A DNA stretch of 24,684 nucleotides, from positions 1-24,684 of the forward strand of contig JBOFCO010000165.1 in the NCBI GenBank assembly GCA_051646105.1, in the 5' to 3' direction. This DNA comes from JBOFCO01 sp051646105 (GTDB lineage Bacteria > Pseudomonadota > Alphaproteobacteria > Rhodobacterales > Rhodobacteraceae). A program made the translations under genes and the position numbers. Below are positions 1 through 7,299 of the stretch, piece by piece (position 1 is the first letter of the stretch; every line of letters starts with the position of its first letter). The notes under the pieces were generated by a model. That model was not told the DNA's origin. It saw only the letters and a program-made list of their open reading frames with translations, and made no database searches.

Positions 1-1
1 T

Positions 2-1960
2 GCTGCGCGGCAGATGGGCGTCGATCTCGACTCTGTCTGCGGTGGGCGTGGCATCTGTTCCAAATGCCAGATCACGCCGGGTGTGGGGGAGTTTCCCAAG
101 CATGGCGTTACGGTTTCCGCCGATGCCCTTTCCGCCTTCAACGATGTCGAGGCGCGGTATGACCGGGTGCGGGGGCTGAAACCGGGGCGACGACTGGGCT
201 GTCAGGCGAAAATCATGGGCGATGTGGTGCTGGATGTGCCGCCGGAAAGCCAGTTGCACAAGCAGGTGATCCGCAAGTCCGCATCCACCCGGGCCATCGA
301 GATGGACCCGGCGGTCCGGCTTTACTACGTCGAGGTGGCGGAACCTGCTATGCACGAGCCTTCGGGCGATTTTGAACGGCTGTGCACCGCTTTGGCCGAT
401 CAGTGGCAGGTCGGCGCGGTCGACGCCTCGCTTGGTATCCTGCGGCGGCTGCAACCAGTGCTGCGCAAGGGCGATTTCAAGGTGACCGTGGCCCTGCATT
501 CCGACCATCGCGGCGGTCCGTCTCGGTTGCTGGACATCTGGCCGGGCTATCACGACGGGGTACTGTACGGCTTGGCAATCGATCTTGGCTCTACCACCAT
601 CGCCGCGCATCTGGTCAACCTGTCGGATGGGTCCGTTCTGGCGTCCTCTGGCCTGATGAACCCGCAAATCCGGTTTGGCGAGGATTTGATGAGCCGGGTT
701 TCCTACGTGATGATGAACCCCGGCGGCGATGCCGAGATGACCGGGGTGGTACGTGGTGCGCTGAACGATCTTGCGCTGGCTTTGGCGGCGGAGTCTGGCA
801 TCGGCACGGCGGAAATCGTGGAAGCGACGGTGGTCTGCAACCCGGTGATGCACCATCTGCTGCTGGGCATCGATCCTGTGGAACTTGGACAGGCCCCCTT
901 TGCGCTGGCCCTGTCGGAAAGCCTGAGCTTGAGTGCTGCGGAGCTGGGTTTGACCGGCATCAACGCCGAAGCGCGCGCCTATGTGTTGCCCTGCATTGCG
1001 GGCCATGTCGGCGCGGACTGCGCGGCCGTGGCGCTGTCGGAGGAACCCGACAAATCCGAAGACATGGTGCTGATCGTCGATGTCGGCACCAATGCCGAGC
1101 TTCTGCTGGGCAGCAAGGCGCGGGTGCTTGCCTGTTCCTCGCCCACTGGCCCGGCGTTCGAGGGGGCGCAGATTTCCAGCGGGCAGCGCGCAGCACCGGG
1201 CGCGATCGAGCGGGTGGAAATTGATCCCGTGACCAAGGAACCGCGTTTCCGTGTGATCGGGTCGGACCTGTGGTCCGACGATCCCGGCTTTGGTGAAGCG
1301 ATCAAGGCGACCGGCGTGACCGGCATCTGTGGATCGGGGATCATTGAGGCGGTGGCAGAAATGCGCATGGCCGGGCTGCTCGACGCCGGTGGGCTGATCG
1401 GCGGGCCGGATCAGACGGGGACCGCGCGCTGCCAGCCGCATGGACGGACGTTCAGCTATCTTCTTCATGACGGCAGTGCGACGGGTGGGCCGGTTATCAC
1501 CGTGACGCAAGGCGACATCCGCGCGATCCAGCTTGCGAAATCGGCACTTTATGCCGGCGCGCGCCTGCTGATGGACGAACTCGGCATCGACACTGTCGAC
1601 CGGGTCGTGCTGGCCGGGGCTTTCGGTGCGCATATCAGCCCCAAACACGCGATGGTGCTGGGTATGATCCCGGATGCTTCGCTGGATCGGGTCACAAGCG
1701 CCGGAAACGCTGCCGGGACAGGCGCGCGCATTGCGCTGTGCAACAAATCCGCCCGTGCACGCGTGGAAGCGTTGGTCGGACAAATACACAAGGTCGAAAC
1801 CGCGATCGAGCCGCGCTTTCAGGAACATTTCGTCGCTGCCAATGCCATCCCGCACGCCACGGCCCCCTTCCCCCATCTGGTTGGTGTGGTTACGTTGCCG
1901 GATGTCTCCTTCAACACAGGCGGCGGCGGTGATGGCGGCAGGCGCAGGCGGCGCGGCTGA
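2..1960 (+). CDS. Corrinoid-enzyme reductive activator, 2Fe-2S/ASKHA (DUF4445) protein, 5' truncated
   Basis: The reading frame is open to the left edge of the window, so the ATG at 14 is internal and the true start lies outside. About 652 residues are present. Counting from that ATG, Cys9, Cys15, Cys18 and Cys63 form a plant-type 2Fe-2S ferredoxin pattern (CGGRGICSKC, later LGC). The rest shows ASKHA ATPase signatures, AIDLGSTT and IVDVGTN, as in RACo/RamA proteins. Such proteins use ATP and an iron-sulfur centre to re-reduce inactive cob(II)alamin to cob(I)alamin in cytoplasmic methyltransferases. In this lineage the partners are usually MttB-like or methyltetrahydrofolate methyltransferases, which would lie upstream, outside the window (inference). 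The C-terminus ends in a glycine stretch followed by five arginines. The stop at 1958-1960 is 51 bases before the sigma factor gene. Family assignment is firm; the exact partner enzyme is not visible. Confidence 0.9.
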   Translation, partial: AARQMGVDLDSVCGGRGICSKCQITPGVGEFPKHGVTVSADALSAFNDVEARYDRVRGLKPGRRLGCQAKIMGDVVLDVPPESQLHKQVIRKSASTRAIEMDPAVRLYYVEVAEPAMHEPSGDFERLCTALADQWQVGAVDASLGILRRLQPVLRKGDFKVTVALHSDHRGGPSRLLDIWPGYHDGVLYGLAIDLGSTTIAAHLVNLSDGSVLASSGLMNPQIRFGEDLMSRVSYVMMNPGGDAEMTGVVRGALNDLALALAAESGIGTAEIVEATVVCNPVMHHLLLGIDPVELGQAPFALALSESLSLSAAELGLTGINAEARAYVLPCIAGHVGADCAAVALSEEPDKSEDMVLIVDVGTNAELLLGSKARVLACSSPTGPAFEGAQISSGQRAAPGAIERVEIDPVTKEPRFRVIGSDLWSDDPGFGEAIKATGVTGICGSGIIEAVAEMRMAGLLDAGGLIGGPDQTGTARCQPHGRTFSYLLHDGSATGGPVITVTQGDIRAIQLAKSALYAGARLLMDELGIDTVDRVVLAGAFGAHISPKHAMVLGMIPDASLDRVTSAGNAAGTGARIALCNKSARARVEALVGQIHKVETAIEPRFQEHFVAANAIPHATAPFPHLVGVVTLPDVSFNTGGGGDGGRRRRRG

Positions 1961-1966
1961 CTTACA

Positions 1967-1988
1967 AACGCGTGACTTGACCCCGCGT
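1967..1988 (+). promoter_or_regulatory. Candidate ECF-type promoter upstream of the sigma gene (AAC-N16-CGT)
   Basis: In the short gap before the sigma gene, AAC at 1967-1969 and CGT at 1986-1988 are 16 bases apart. This matches the general AAC (-35) / CGT (-10) pattern used by many ECF sigma factors. A similar pair precedes the fasciclin gene. The motif is short and could arise by chance. An autoregulatory role is inference. Confidence 0.3.
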
Positions 1989-2011
1989 CGCATTGCTGCA
2001 ACCGATGGGGC

Positions 2012-2554
2012 ATGACTGACGATCCTGTGGCAAATCTGATTTCCCGTTGCGCCGCGCAGGATCGCGCGGCCTTTCGTTCGCTTTATGCTTCCGCCTCGGC
2101 GAAACTTTTCGGCATCATCCTTCGTATCCTTAGGGACAGGACTGAAGCAGAGGATGCGTTGCAGGAAGTGTTTACGAGGGTTTGGGTAAATGCCCACCGC
2201 TTCGAAGCGGAGCGCGCGCGGGGGATGACTTGGTTGATTGCGATTGCACGGAACCATGCCATCGACCGGCTGCGGGCCCGCAAAGATACAGGTGTGGATG
2301 ACGACAGTCTGGTTGCCGCAATCGCCGATCCTGCGCCTGGCGCGGAAGCCGCGACCATCGCCCGCAGCGAGGCGCGCAGGATCGACGATTGTTTCGCGAC
2401 ACTGGAACCGGATCGGGCCAGCGCGGTGCGGGATGCCTATCTGAACGGGTTGTCCTATCAGGAACTGGCTGACAGCAACGGGGTGCCGCTGAACACGATG
2501 CGAAGCTGGCTGCGGCGCAGCCTGCTGAAACTGAAGGAGTGTCTGGACGCATGA
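2012..2554 (+). CDS. RNA polymerase ECF sigma factor (SigK/ECF19-like)
   Basis: A 180-residue protein of usual ECF length. Sigma region 2 lies at about residues 8-90 and carries the conserved DALQEVFTRVW helix and the TWLIAIARNHAIDRLR segment that binds the -10 element and melts DNA. Sigma region 4 lies at about 125-178, with a helix-turn-helix around LSYQELADSNGVPLNTMRSW. It directs RNA polymerase to a small regulon. Its stop overlaps the anti-sigma start by four bases (ATGA at 2551), showing translational coupling. The pairing with an RskA-like anti-sigma and a downstream fasciclin gene suggests the SigK-type group. The start at 2012 has only a weak ribosome site (GATGGGG). The signal sensed is unknown. 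Confidence 0.93.
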   Translation: MTDDPVANLISRCAAQDRAAFRSLYASASAKLFGIILRILRDRTEAEDALQEVFTRVWVNAHRFEAERARGMTWLIAIARNHAIDRLRARKDTGVDDDSLVAAIADPAPGAEAATIARSEARRIDDCFATLEPDRASAVRDAYLNGLSYQELADSNGVPLNTMRSWLRRSLLKLKECLDA

Positions 2555-3225
2555 GCGGCCGGGAGGATCATATCGCGGACCTGCCCGAAGGCGACGATCT
2601 GGTCGCCGCCGAATACGTCTTGGGTGTGCTGTCGCATCCTGACCGGCTGGCAGCGACGGCGCGGTTGCGGTCCGATCCGGCTTTTGCGGCCCTTGTGACG
2701 GAGTGGGAGGCCCGTCTCACCCCGTTGGCAGAGGATGTGGATGCCGTCCAGCCGCCCGATCTGATGCAGCGGATCGAGGATCGCCTGTTCGGGATCCCGC
2801 CGCAACCGGTTCAGCGCGCGACAGGCTGGCTTTCGCGTTGGCTGGCTGGTGGGGTTTTCGCCGCGCTGGTGCTGGCCGTCGGGTTGTTCCTGATGGTGCC
2901 ATCCGATCCTGTACCGCTGACCGCCCGTCTGGCCGCCGACGGCCAGGAGCTTGTCATCAGCGCGACCTGGCAGGATGGTGAACTGACCTTTGTTCATGAG
3001 GCCGGGCCGCCGTCGGGCGATCAGAATTCCTATGAACTCTGGTTGATCGGGCCATCCGGCGTGCCGGAATCGCTTGGCGTCATCAATGTCGTGCCGCATT
3101 CGACCCCGATGCCGGAGCTTGATGAGGGCGTCACCCTGGCGGTCAGCCTTGAGCCCGCCGGTGGCTCACCGACGGGTGCACCAACCGGGCCGGTTCTGGT
3201 TTCCGGCGTGGTCACGCGCCTGTGA
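2551..3225 (+). CDS. Anti-sigma factor, RskA-like, membrane anchored
   Basis: The protein has 224 residues from the ATG at 2551, which overlaps the sigma stop and is preceded by AAGGAG at 2534-2539. An in-frame GTG at 2539 sits on that ribosome site and is less likely. The N-terminal ~80 residues (AAEYVLGVLSHPDR; ALVTEWEARLTPL) match the cytoplasmic sigma-binding domain of RskA-type anti-sigma factors. One transmembrane helix follows at about residues 95-115 (WLAGGVFAALVLAVGLFLMV). The remaining ~105 residues form the external RskA C-terminal domain. In known systems the protein holds the sigma at the membrane until proteolysis releases it. No zinc-binding His-Cys motif of the ChrR/ZAS type is visible. 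Its partner is almost certainly the upstream sigma factor. Confidence 0.88.
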   Translation: MSGREDHIADLPEGDDLVAAEYVLGVLSHPDRLAATARLRSDPAFAALVTEWEARLTPLAEDVDAVQPPDLMQRIEDRLFGIPPQPVQRATGWLSRWLAGGVFAALVLAVGLFLMVPSDPVPLTARLAADGQELVISATWQDGELTFVHEAGPPSGDQNSYELWLIGPSGVPESLGVINVVPHSTPMPELDEGVTLAVSLEPAGGSPTGAPTGPVLVSGVVTRL

Positions 3226-3247
3226 TCGCTTTTTTCTGAGCGGCTGC

Positions 3248-3270
3248 AACTTTCCCGCCACGTGCTCCGT
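3248..3270 (+). promoter_or_regulatory. Candidate ECF-type promoter upstream of the fasciclin gene (AAC-N17-CGT)
   Basis: TGCAACTTT (AAC at 3248-3250) and CCGTAT (CGT at 3268-3270) are 17 bases apart and lie 55 bases upstream of the fasciclin start. This is the spacing expected for an ECF promoter. It would give the fasciclin gene its own sigma-dependent transcript, as mycobacterial mpt70/mpt83 depend on SigK. Judged by eye only. Confidence 0.35.
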
Positions 3271-3324
3271 ATCTCCTGCATCGGCGGGGACGAACCCCGA
3301 CCGGAACAAAGCAGGAGACGTTCC

Positions 3325-3882
3325 ATGAAATTGTCCATTCGCAGCCTTTCTCTTTCCGCAGCCGCCCTGGCGTTGAGCACTGGCATTGCCTTTGCCGAAA
3401 ACCCGATGGTTGGCGGCGCGGCCATGTATGAGGACAAGAACATCGTCGAGAATGCAGTGAACTCTGCCGATCACACCACGCTGGTTGCCGCGGTTCAGGC
3501 CGCCGGGCTGGTCGAAACGCTGTCGGGCGAAGGGCCGTTTACCGTTTTTGCGCCGACAAATGACGCCTTTGCCAAGCTGCCCGCAGGCACGGTGGAAAAT
3601 CTGCTGAAGCCGGAAAACAAGGAAACGCTGACAAAGATCCTGACCTGCCATGTGGTTGCGGCGAATGCGATGGCCGCCGACGTGCAGAAGATGGTGGCCG
3701 ATGACGGCGGTATGCACACCGTGAAAACCGTTGGTGGCTGCGAGTTTACCGCCATGGTCACGGACGGCATGGTGCAGATCAAGGACGGTCAGGGCAATGT
3801 CGCCACGGTCACCGTCGCCGATGTGAAGCAGTCGAACGGGGTTATCCATGTCATCGACACGGTTCTGCTGCCCGCAATGTGA
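3325..3882 (+). CDS. Secreted fasciclin (FAS1) domain protein
   Basis: The protein has 185 residues from the ATG at 3325, which has a good ribosome site (AGGAG at 3314-3318). The frame is open further upstream, but that extension lacks a signal sequence. Residues 1-24 form a Sec signal peptide ending in AFA. The mature ~160 residues are one FAS1 domain, with the H1 motif TVFAPTNDAFAKLP and the H2 motif NGVIHVIDTVLLP. FAS1 proteins are adhesive or stress-related extracytoplasmic proteins; in mycobacteria MPT70 and MPT83 are the main SigK targets. Two cysteines in the mature part (in LTCHVV and GGCEF) could form a disulfide. The position right after the sigma/anti-sigma pair makes it the likely regulated output. 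A strong hairpin follows the gene. Confidence 0.92.
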   Translation: MKLSIRSLSLSAAALALSTGIAFAENPMVGGAAMYEDKNIVENAVNSADHTTLVAAVQAAGLVETLSGEGPFTVFAPTNDAFAKLPAGTVENLLKPENKETLTKILTCHVVAANAMAADVQKMVADDGGMHTVKTVGGCEFTAMVTDGMVQIKDGQGNVATVTVADVKQSNGVIHVIDTVLLPAM

Positions 3883-3954
3883 TGCCTCACGGTGCGGGAT
3901 CGGCTGAAACCTGCCTGTTTTCGCCGTAACCTCCGGATTTGACGATACTCGCGA

Positions 3955-3984
3955 AAAGGTCCCCGGAACGTTCCGGGGGCCTTT
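3955..3984 (+). terminator. Intrinsic-type terminator hairpin after the fasciclin gene
   Basis: AAAGG at 3955-3959 pairs with CCTTT at 3980-3984 around a perfect palindrome at 3961-3978 (CCCCGGAACGTTCCGGGG). The U-tract is short. It lies 70 bases after the fasciclin stop and 70 bases before the next start, so it separates the two units. A very similar hairpin lies at 4577-4606. Confidence 0.7.
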
Positions 3985-4055
3985 GCGTTATCATTTCCAT
4001 GGCGCGTGGCGGAACGCGCGCCCGATACCCGTCGCGGACGGAGAGGGAAATGGAA

Positions 4056-4544
4056 ATGATCGAGTCAGGCTTCAACCAAGATGAATGGAACACCGTCGTG
4101 AGCAGCCCGATGCTGGTCGCCATGGCTGTGACGATGGCGGACCCGAGCGGCTTGTGGGGAATGGTCAAGGAAAGCGCGGCGGGTGCCCGTGGACTTGCAG
4201 ATGCCAAGACCAGCGGTGCAGGCGGACCGATCGCGCAGAAGATCGTCGCGGCCTTTGAAACCGCCGAGGGGCGAAAAGCAGCGCGCGACAGTCTGCGTGA
4301 AGACCTGAAATCCCGGGAATCTGCGGAACTCAAGGCGCAGGTGCTGTCACGGCTGGACAGGGCGGTTTCTGCGGTCGAGACCCGCGCCCCTGAACAGGCA
4401 CAGGCCTACAAGTCCTGGCTGATGTCGACAGCCGAACGTGTTGCGGAATCTGCCAAGGAAGGCGGCTTTCTGGGATTTGGGGGTGTCGCCGTCAGCGATC
4501 AGGAGCGCGCGACGCTGGATGAACTGCGCAAGCGGCTTGGCTGA
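4056..4544 (+). CDS. Conserved protein of unknown function
   Basis: The protein has 162 residues from the ATG at 4056, eight bases after a GAGAGGG ribosome site at 4041-4047. The ATG at 4050 is too close to that site, and the open frame further upstream runs through a terminator. The sequence is soluble, mostly helical and rich in Ala and charged residues, with no signal peptide or full membrane helix. The N-terminal part (SSPMLVAMAVTMADPSGLWG) is moderately hydrophobic, and a GGFLGFGG loop lies near the C-terminus. It resembles a family of uncharacterised proteins I recall from alphaproteobacteria and cyanobacteria, but I cannot name a function. It stands alone between two terminator hairpins and faces the large secreted protein gene tail to tail. 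Confidence 0.75.
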   Translation: MIESGFNQDEWNTVVSSPMLVAMAVTMADPSGLWGMVKESAAGARGLADAKTSGAGGPIAQKIVAAFETAEGRKAARDSLREDLKSRESAELKAQVLSRLDRAVSAVETRAPEQAQAYKSWLMSTAERVAESAKEGGFLGFGGVAVSDQERATLDELRKRLG

Positions 4545-4576
4545 TCGCGCAAAAACACATGAACCCGCCACGAAAG

Positions 4577-4606
4577 AAAAGGCCCCGGAAGTTTCCGGAG
4601 CCCTTT
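4577..4606. terminator. Terminator hairpin between convergent genes
   Basis: AAAAGG at 4577-4582 and CCTTT at 4602-4606 close a stem with CCGGAA/TTTCCGG inside and small mismatches. It lies between the 4056-4544 gene (plus) and the gene ending at 4627 (minus). The A-run on one side and T-run on the other allow it to act in both directions. It is closely similar in sequence to the hairpin at 3955-3984. Confidence 0.65.
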
Positions 4607-4626
4607 GCATCACTTGTCGGAAAATA

Positions 4627-7299
4627 TCAGGCGATTAGGGCCGCAGTCGTGATCGTGATGTCGGAATCGGCCGAGAACTGTACCGCCCAACTGCCTTCGC
4701 CCAACGCGTAACGGGTATAGGTTTCACCATCGAGCGTATATGTCGACAGCTTGCGCAGTTCGGTGTTCGCTTCGATGACCACCGTATCGACGACATCGCC
4801 GTCAATCCGCAGCGCGGTATCGGGGTTCTGCTTCAACTGATTGAAGCTCATGCGAAGTGCATCAACGTTGCCATTGGTCATGTCGAACACTTCAAATGCG
4901 CGAAGTGCGACATCCGTTGCATCATAGCTTCCGCCCTTGAACACCAGCGTATCGGTGCCGAAACCGCCGTGCAGCATGGCATCTGCCGCGTCGAAGTACA
5001 CGCTGTCGTTGCCGTAGCCACCGGAAACGGAATCCGCACCGGCTCCGCCGTCAATGGTGTCGTCGCCACGTTGACCGATCAGCGTGTCGTTGCCAGCCAG
5101 ACCAAGGATGGTATCGCCGTCGCCGGTCCCGACCAGCTTTTCCGAAGCAGTCGTGCCGGTAATCGCATCTGCGGGAACCGCATCCGTTCCACCGTCATCG
5201 GCAGGATCCGGGATGACGACCGGGGCGGAGGGTGCGTAATCCTTGAGCAGCTGCGCAACCGTGGTCTTGCCCATGTAAAGGTTCGCGACATCGTTGCCGG
5301 TCATTGCGCCACGCAGGAAATGCACGTCGTCAACCAGCCCGTTGAAGCTGTCCCCGCCCGGGCTGCCGACATAGAAATGCTGGCTGTCATTGCCGACCTG
5401 AATGGCACCCTGCAATCCGGTGGTGAAGGCAATTTCCTTGCCGTCAAAGTATAGGGACGCCTCGCCCGTCTTGCCGTCGAAGGTCAGCGCGATATTGTGC
5501 CACTTCGTGTCGCTGAGGTTCATATAGCTTTTCGCAAGCAGCTTGGTGCCCTTGTCGGTAATCACCGAAGCGCTGATCGTATGTTCGGTTACGGTGATGA
5601 CAAAGCTGCCAAGAAAGCTGATGAGCTTGCCGCGGTCGGAAATCTGATCCTTCCGAAAATCGGCAAGCACCGTATAGGAGGTGTTGTCGAAGAACTCAGC
5701 GCTTTTCTGATAGCAGATGCGCCCGCTGGCACCGAGCTTTGCGGCGACCGAACCACCATCGGTGACAAAGGAAACCGCGCCCTCAACCTTGCACAGGCTG
5801 ACCTGGCCGGATGTGTCCTGGCCCGAATTTGACATGTCGGTCTGAAGTGCCGCAGGCGTTTCAGATTCAACCGTCTTCTTCACCTCGAACTTCTGGCCAT
5901 TCGCCAGCGTGATCGTGCCGGTGATGTGATACACTCCGGGCTTGGCATAAGTGTGCTCGGTCAGAAGGCCTGTTCCCTTGGTTCCGTCGCCGAAATCCCA
6001 GACCGCCTTTGCCCCAGCTACGCTGAGTTGCCCGTTCGGTCCGTAAACACGGCTGGCATCCAGTTCGAAATGGCCAAGTTCAAGATTGACGCCACGCTCC
6101 ATCAACACCAGAGGCGTTGCTTCCTCGGGGGTGGTGTCGAAATACAGTAGCGACGATCCCAGCTTGTTCACCGCCAGATATCCGCCCGGCGCAATCATCA
6201 GGTCTTCCCAGATGCCGTGTTCGTCGGACAGGGCATTCAGGAACAGATCGCCGTAATAGCCTTCTTGCGTCGGGGCATCGCGCTGGATGAAGTAGTTGCC
6301 ACTGCCGGTGTGGGGCCCTTCGATAAGGTGCGTCACGTTCTTGTTGACCGTGACCTGGGTCGCGCCCTTCCAGATATTGATGGACGGCAGATAAAGCCCG
6401 GACGCATCCTTTGCCTGATCAAGGTTCTGGATCAGCGTGTTGTTGTTGATCTTGACCCCGACCGCATATTCCACGGTGATACCGTGCTTGTGGGCGTTGC
6501 GGATCACGTTGTTTTCGATGGTGATGTCGCGGTAGATGGTCGCGGCGAACCCCCCGCGTTCGTTGAAGATGGTCAGAGAGTGGGTCGCAACGCCCGATCC
6601 GCTGTCCAGCACGTTGTCCCGGATGACGACACGCTGGGTGGCCGAAGTGGTGTTCGTCGTCCAGAACTGGATCATGTCCTTGTGGGCCTGGGTATTGGCG
6701 GCCGCATCGAAGTCATGGATGTAGTTCTTTTCGATCAGCAGGTCGGTCACCTGGGCAAAGTTCAGGCCATCCGACGATTGGTCATAAATTTCGTTGCCGC
6801 GCACGGTGATGTTATCGGATTCGAATACGACCAGCCCACGGTAGAAATTGTGCATCTTGTTGTTTTCAATGACAACATCCTGCCCACCACGAACAAACAA
6901 GGCCGTCCCGGCACCGTAGCCGTCATTGTAGTTGCCGAAGCCGCTGGCGTGCGATCCGTCAAAGGTGGAATTCTTGATGACGACGTCGGTGCAGTCCTCG
7001 ATCCAGAATGGCTTGTAGGCAATATCGGCCTTGGGTTTGGCGGTATAGTCAAACAGGATACCATCAAGGGTGACATTCTTCGCATCGCGCAGCAGCAGAC
7101 CGGTTATCACTGGCGGATTGTCGGCATCCTCTGCCACGAAGTTCAGACCGAAGCTTTGCGCGACCTTGGGGTGGTAATGGGCGGAAAGGTCAAGGTTGCC
7201 GTAATTTCCTTCCTTCATCACGATGGTAGTGTCGGAAGTTGCCTTGTCGACGGCTGCGTAAAGCTCCGCCGCGCTGGATACGGTGACCGTAACTGCCAT
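4627..7299 (-). CDS. Type I-secreted parallel beta-helix protein with PKD, LamG and RTX domains (possible polysaccharide epimerase/lyase)
   Basis: An 890-residue protein. The ATG at 7299 is preceded by a GGGGAA ribosome site. There is no Sec signal. Residues 1 to ~390 form a right-handed parallel beta-helix with repeating N-x-I/V-x-x-N rungs (VVIENNKMHNF, ITVRGNEIYDQ, ITIENNVIRNA), as in mannuronan C5-epimerases and chondroitinase-B-like lyases. A PKD domain (VWDFGDGTKGTG) spans ~415-485. A LamG/concanavalin-like domain spans ~530-672 (WHNIALTFDGKTGEASLYFD). RTX calcium-binding nonapeptides lie at ~716-786 (GLAGNDTLIGQRGDDTIDGG). A ~100-residue tail is consistent with a type I secretion signal. 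Domain logic suggests action on or binding to an extracellular polysaccharide; the catalytic residues cannot be assigned by eye. No ABC/HlyD/TolC transporter genes are nearby. Confidence 0.88.
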   Translation of the reverse strand: MAVTVTVSSAAELYAAVDKATSDTTIVMKEGNYGNLDLSAHYHPKVAQSFGLNFVAEDADNPPVITGLLLRDAKNVTLDGILFDYTAKPKADIAYKPFWIEDCTDVVIKNSTFDGSHASGFGNYNDGYGAGTALFVRGGQDVVIENNKMHNFYRGLVVFESDNITVRGNEIYDQSSDGLNFAQVTDLLIEKNYIHDFDAAANTQAHKDMIQFWTTNTTSATQRVVIRDNVLDSGSGVATHSLTIFNERGGFAATIYRDITIENNVIRNAHKHGITVEYAVGVKINNNTLIQNLDQAKDASGLYLPSINIWKGATQVTVNKNVTHLIEGPHTGSGNYFIQRDAPTQEGYYGDLFLNALSDEHGIWEDLMIAPGGYLAVNKLGSSLLYFDTTPEEATPLVLMERGVNLELGHFELDASRVYGPNGQLSVAGAKAVWDFGDGTKGTGLLTEHTYAKPGVYHITGTITLANGQKFEVKKTVESETPAALQTDMSNSGQDTSGQVSLCKVEGAVSFVTDGGSVAAKLGASGRICYQKSAEFFDNTSYTVLADFRKDQISDRGKLISFLGSFVITVTEHTISASVITDKGTKLLAKSYMNLSDTKWHNIALTFDGKTGEASLYFDGKEIAFTTGLQGAIQVGNDSQHFYVGSPGGDSFNGLVDDVHFLRGAMTGNDVANLYMGKTTVAQLLKDYAPSAPVVIPDPADDGGTDAVPADAITGTTASEKLVGTGDGDTILGLAGNDTLIGQRGDDTIDGGAGADSVSGGYGNDSVYFDAADAMLHGGFGTDTLVFKGGSYDATDVALRAFEVFDMTNGNVDALRMSFNQLKQNPDTALRIDGDVVDTVVIEANTELRKLSTYTLDGETYTRYALGEGSWAVQFSADSDITITTAALIA

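Noticed and set aside
2539..2551. GTG start for the anti-sigma gene
   Set aside because: It lies on the ribosome site itself; the ATG at 2551 forms the usual ATGA overlap.
3166..3849. Minus-strand ORF opposite the fasciclin gene
   Set aside because: No domain, and the plus-strand protein has a signal peptide, ribosome site and complete FAS1 domain.
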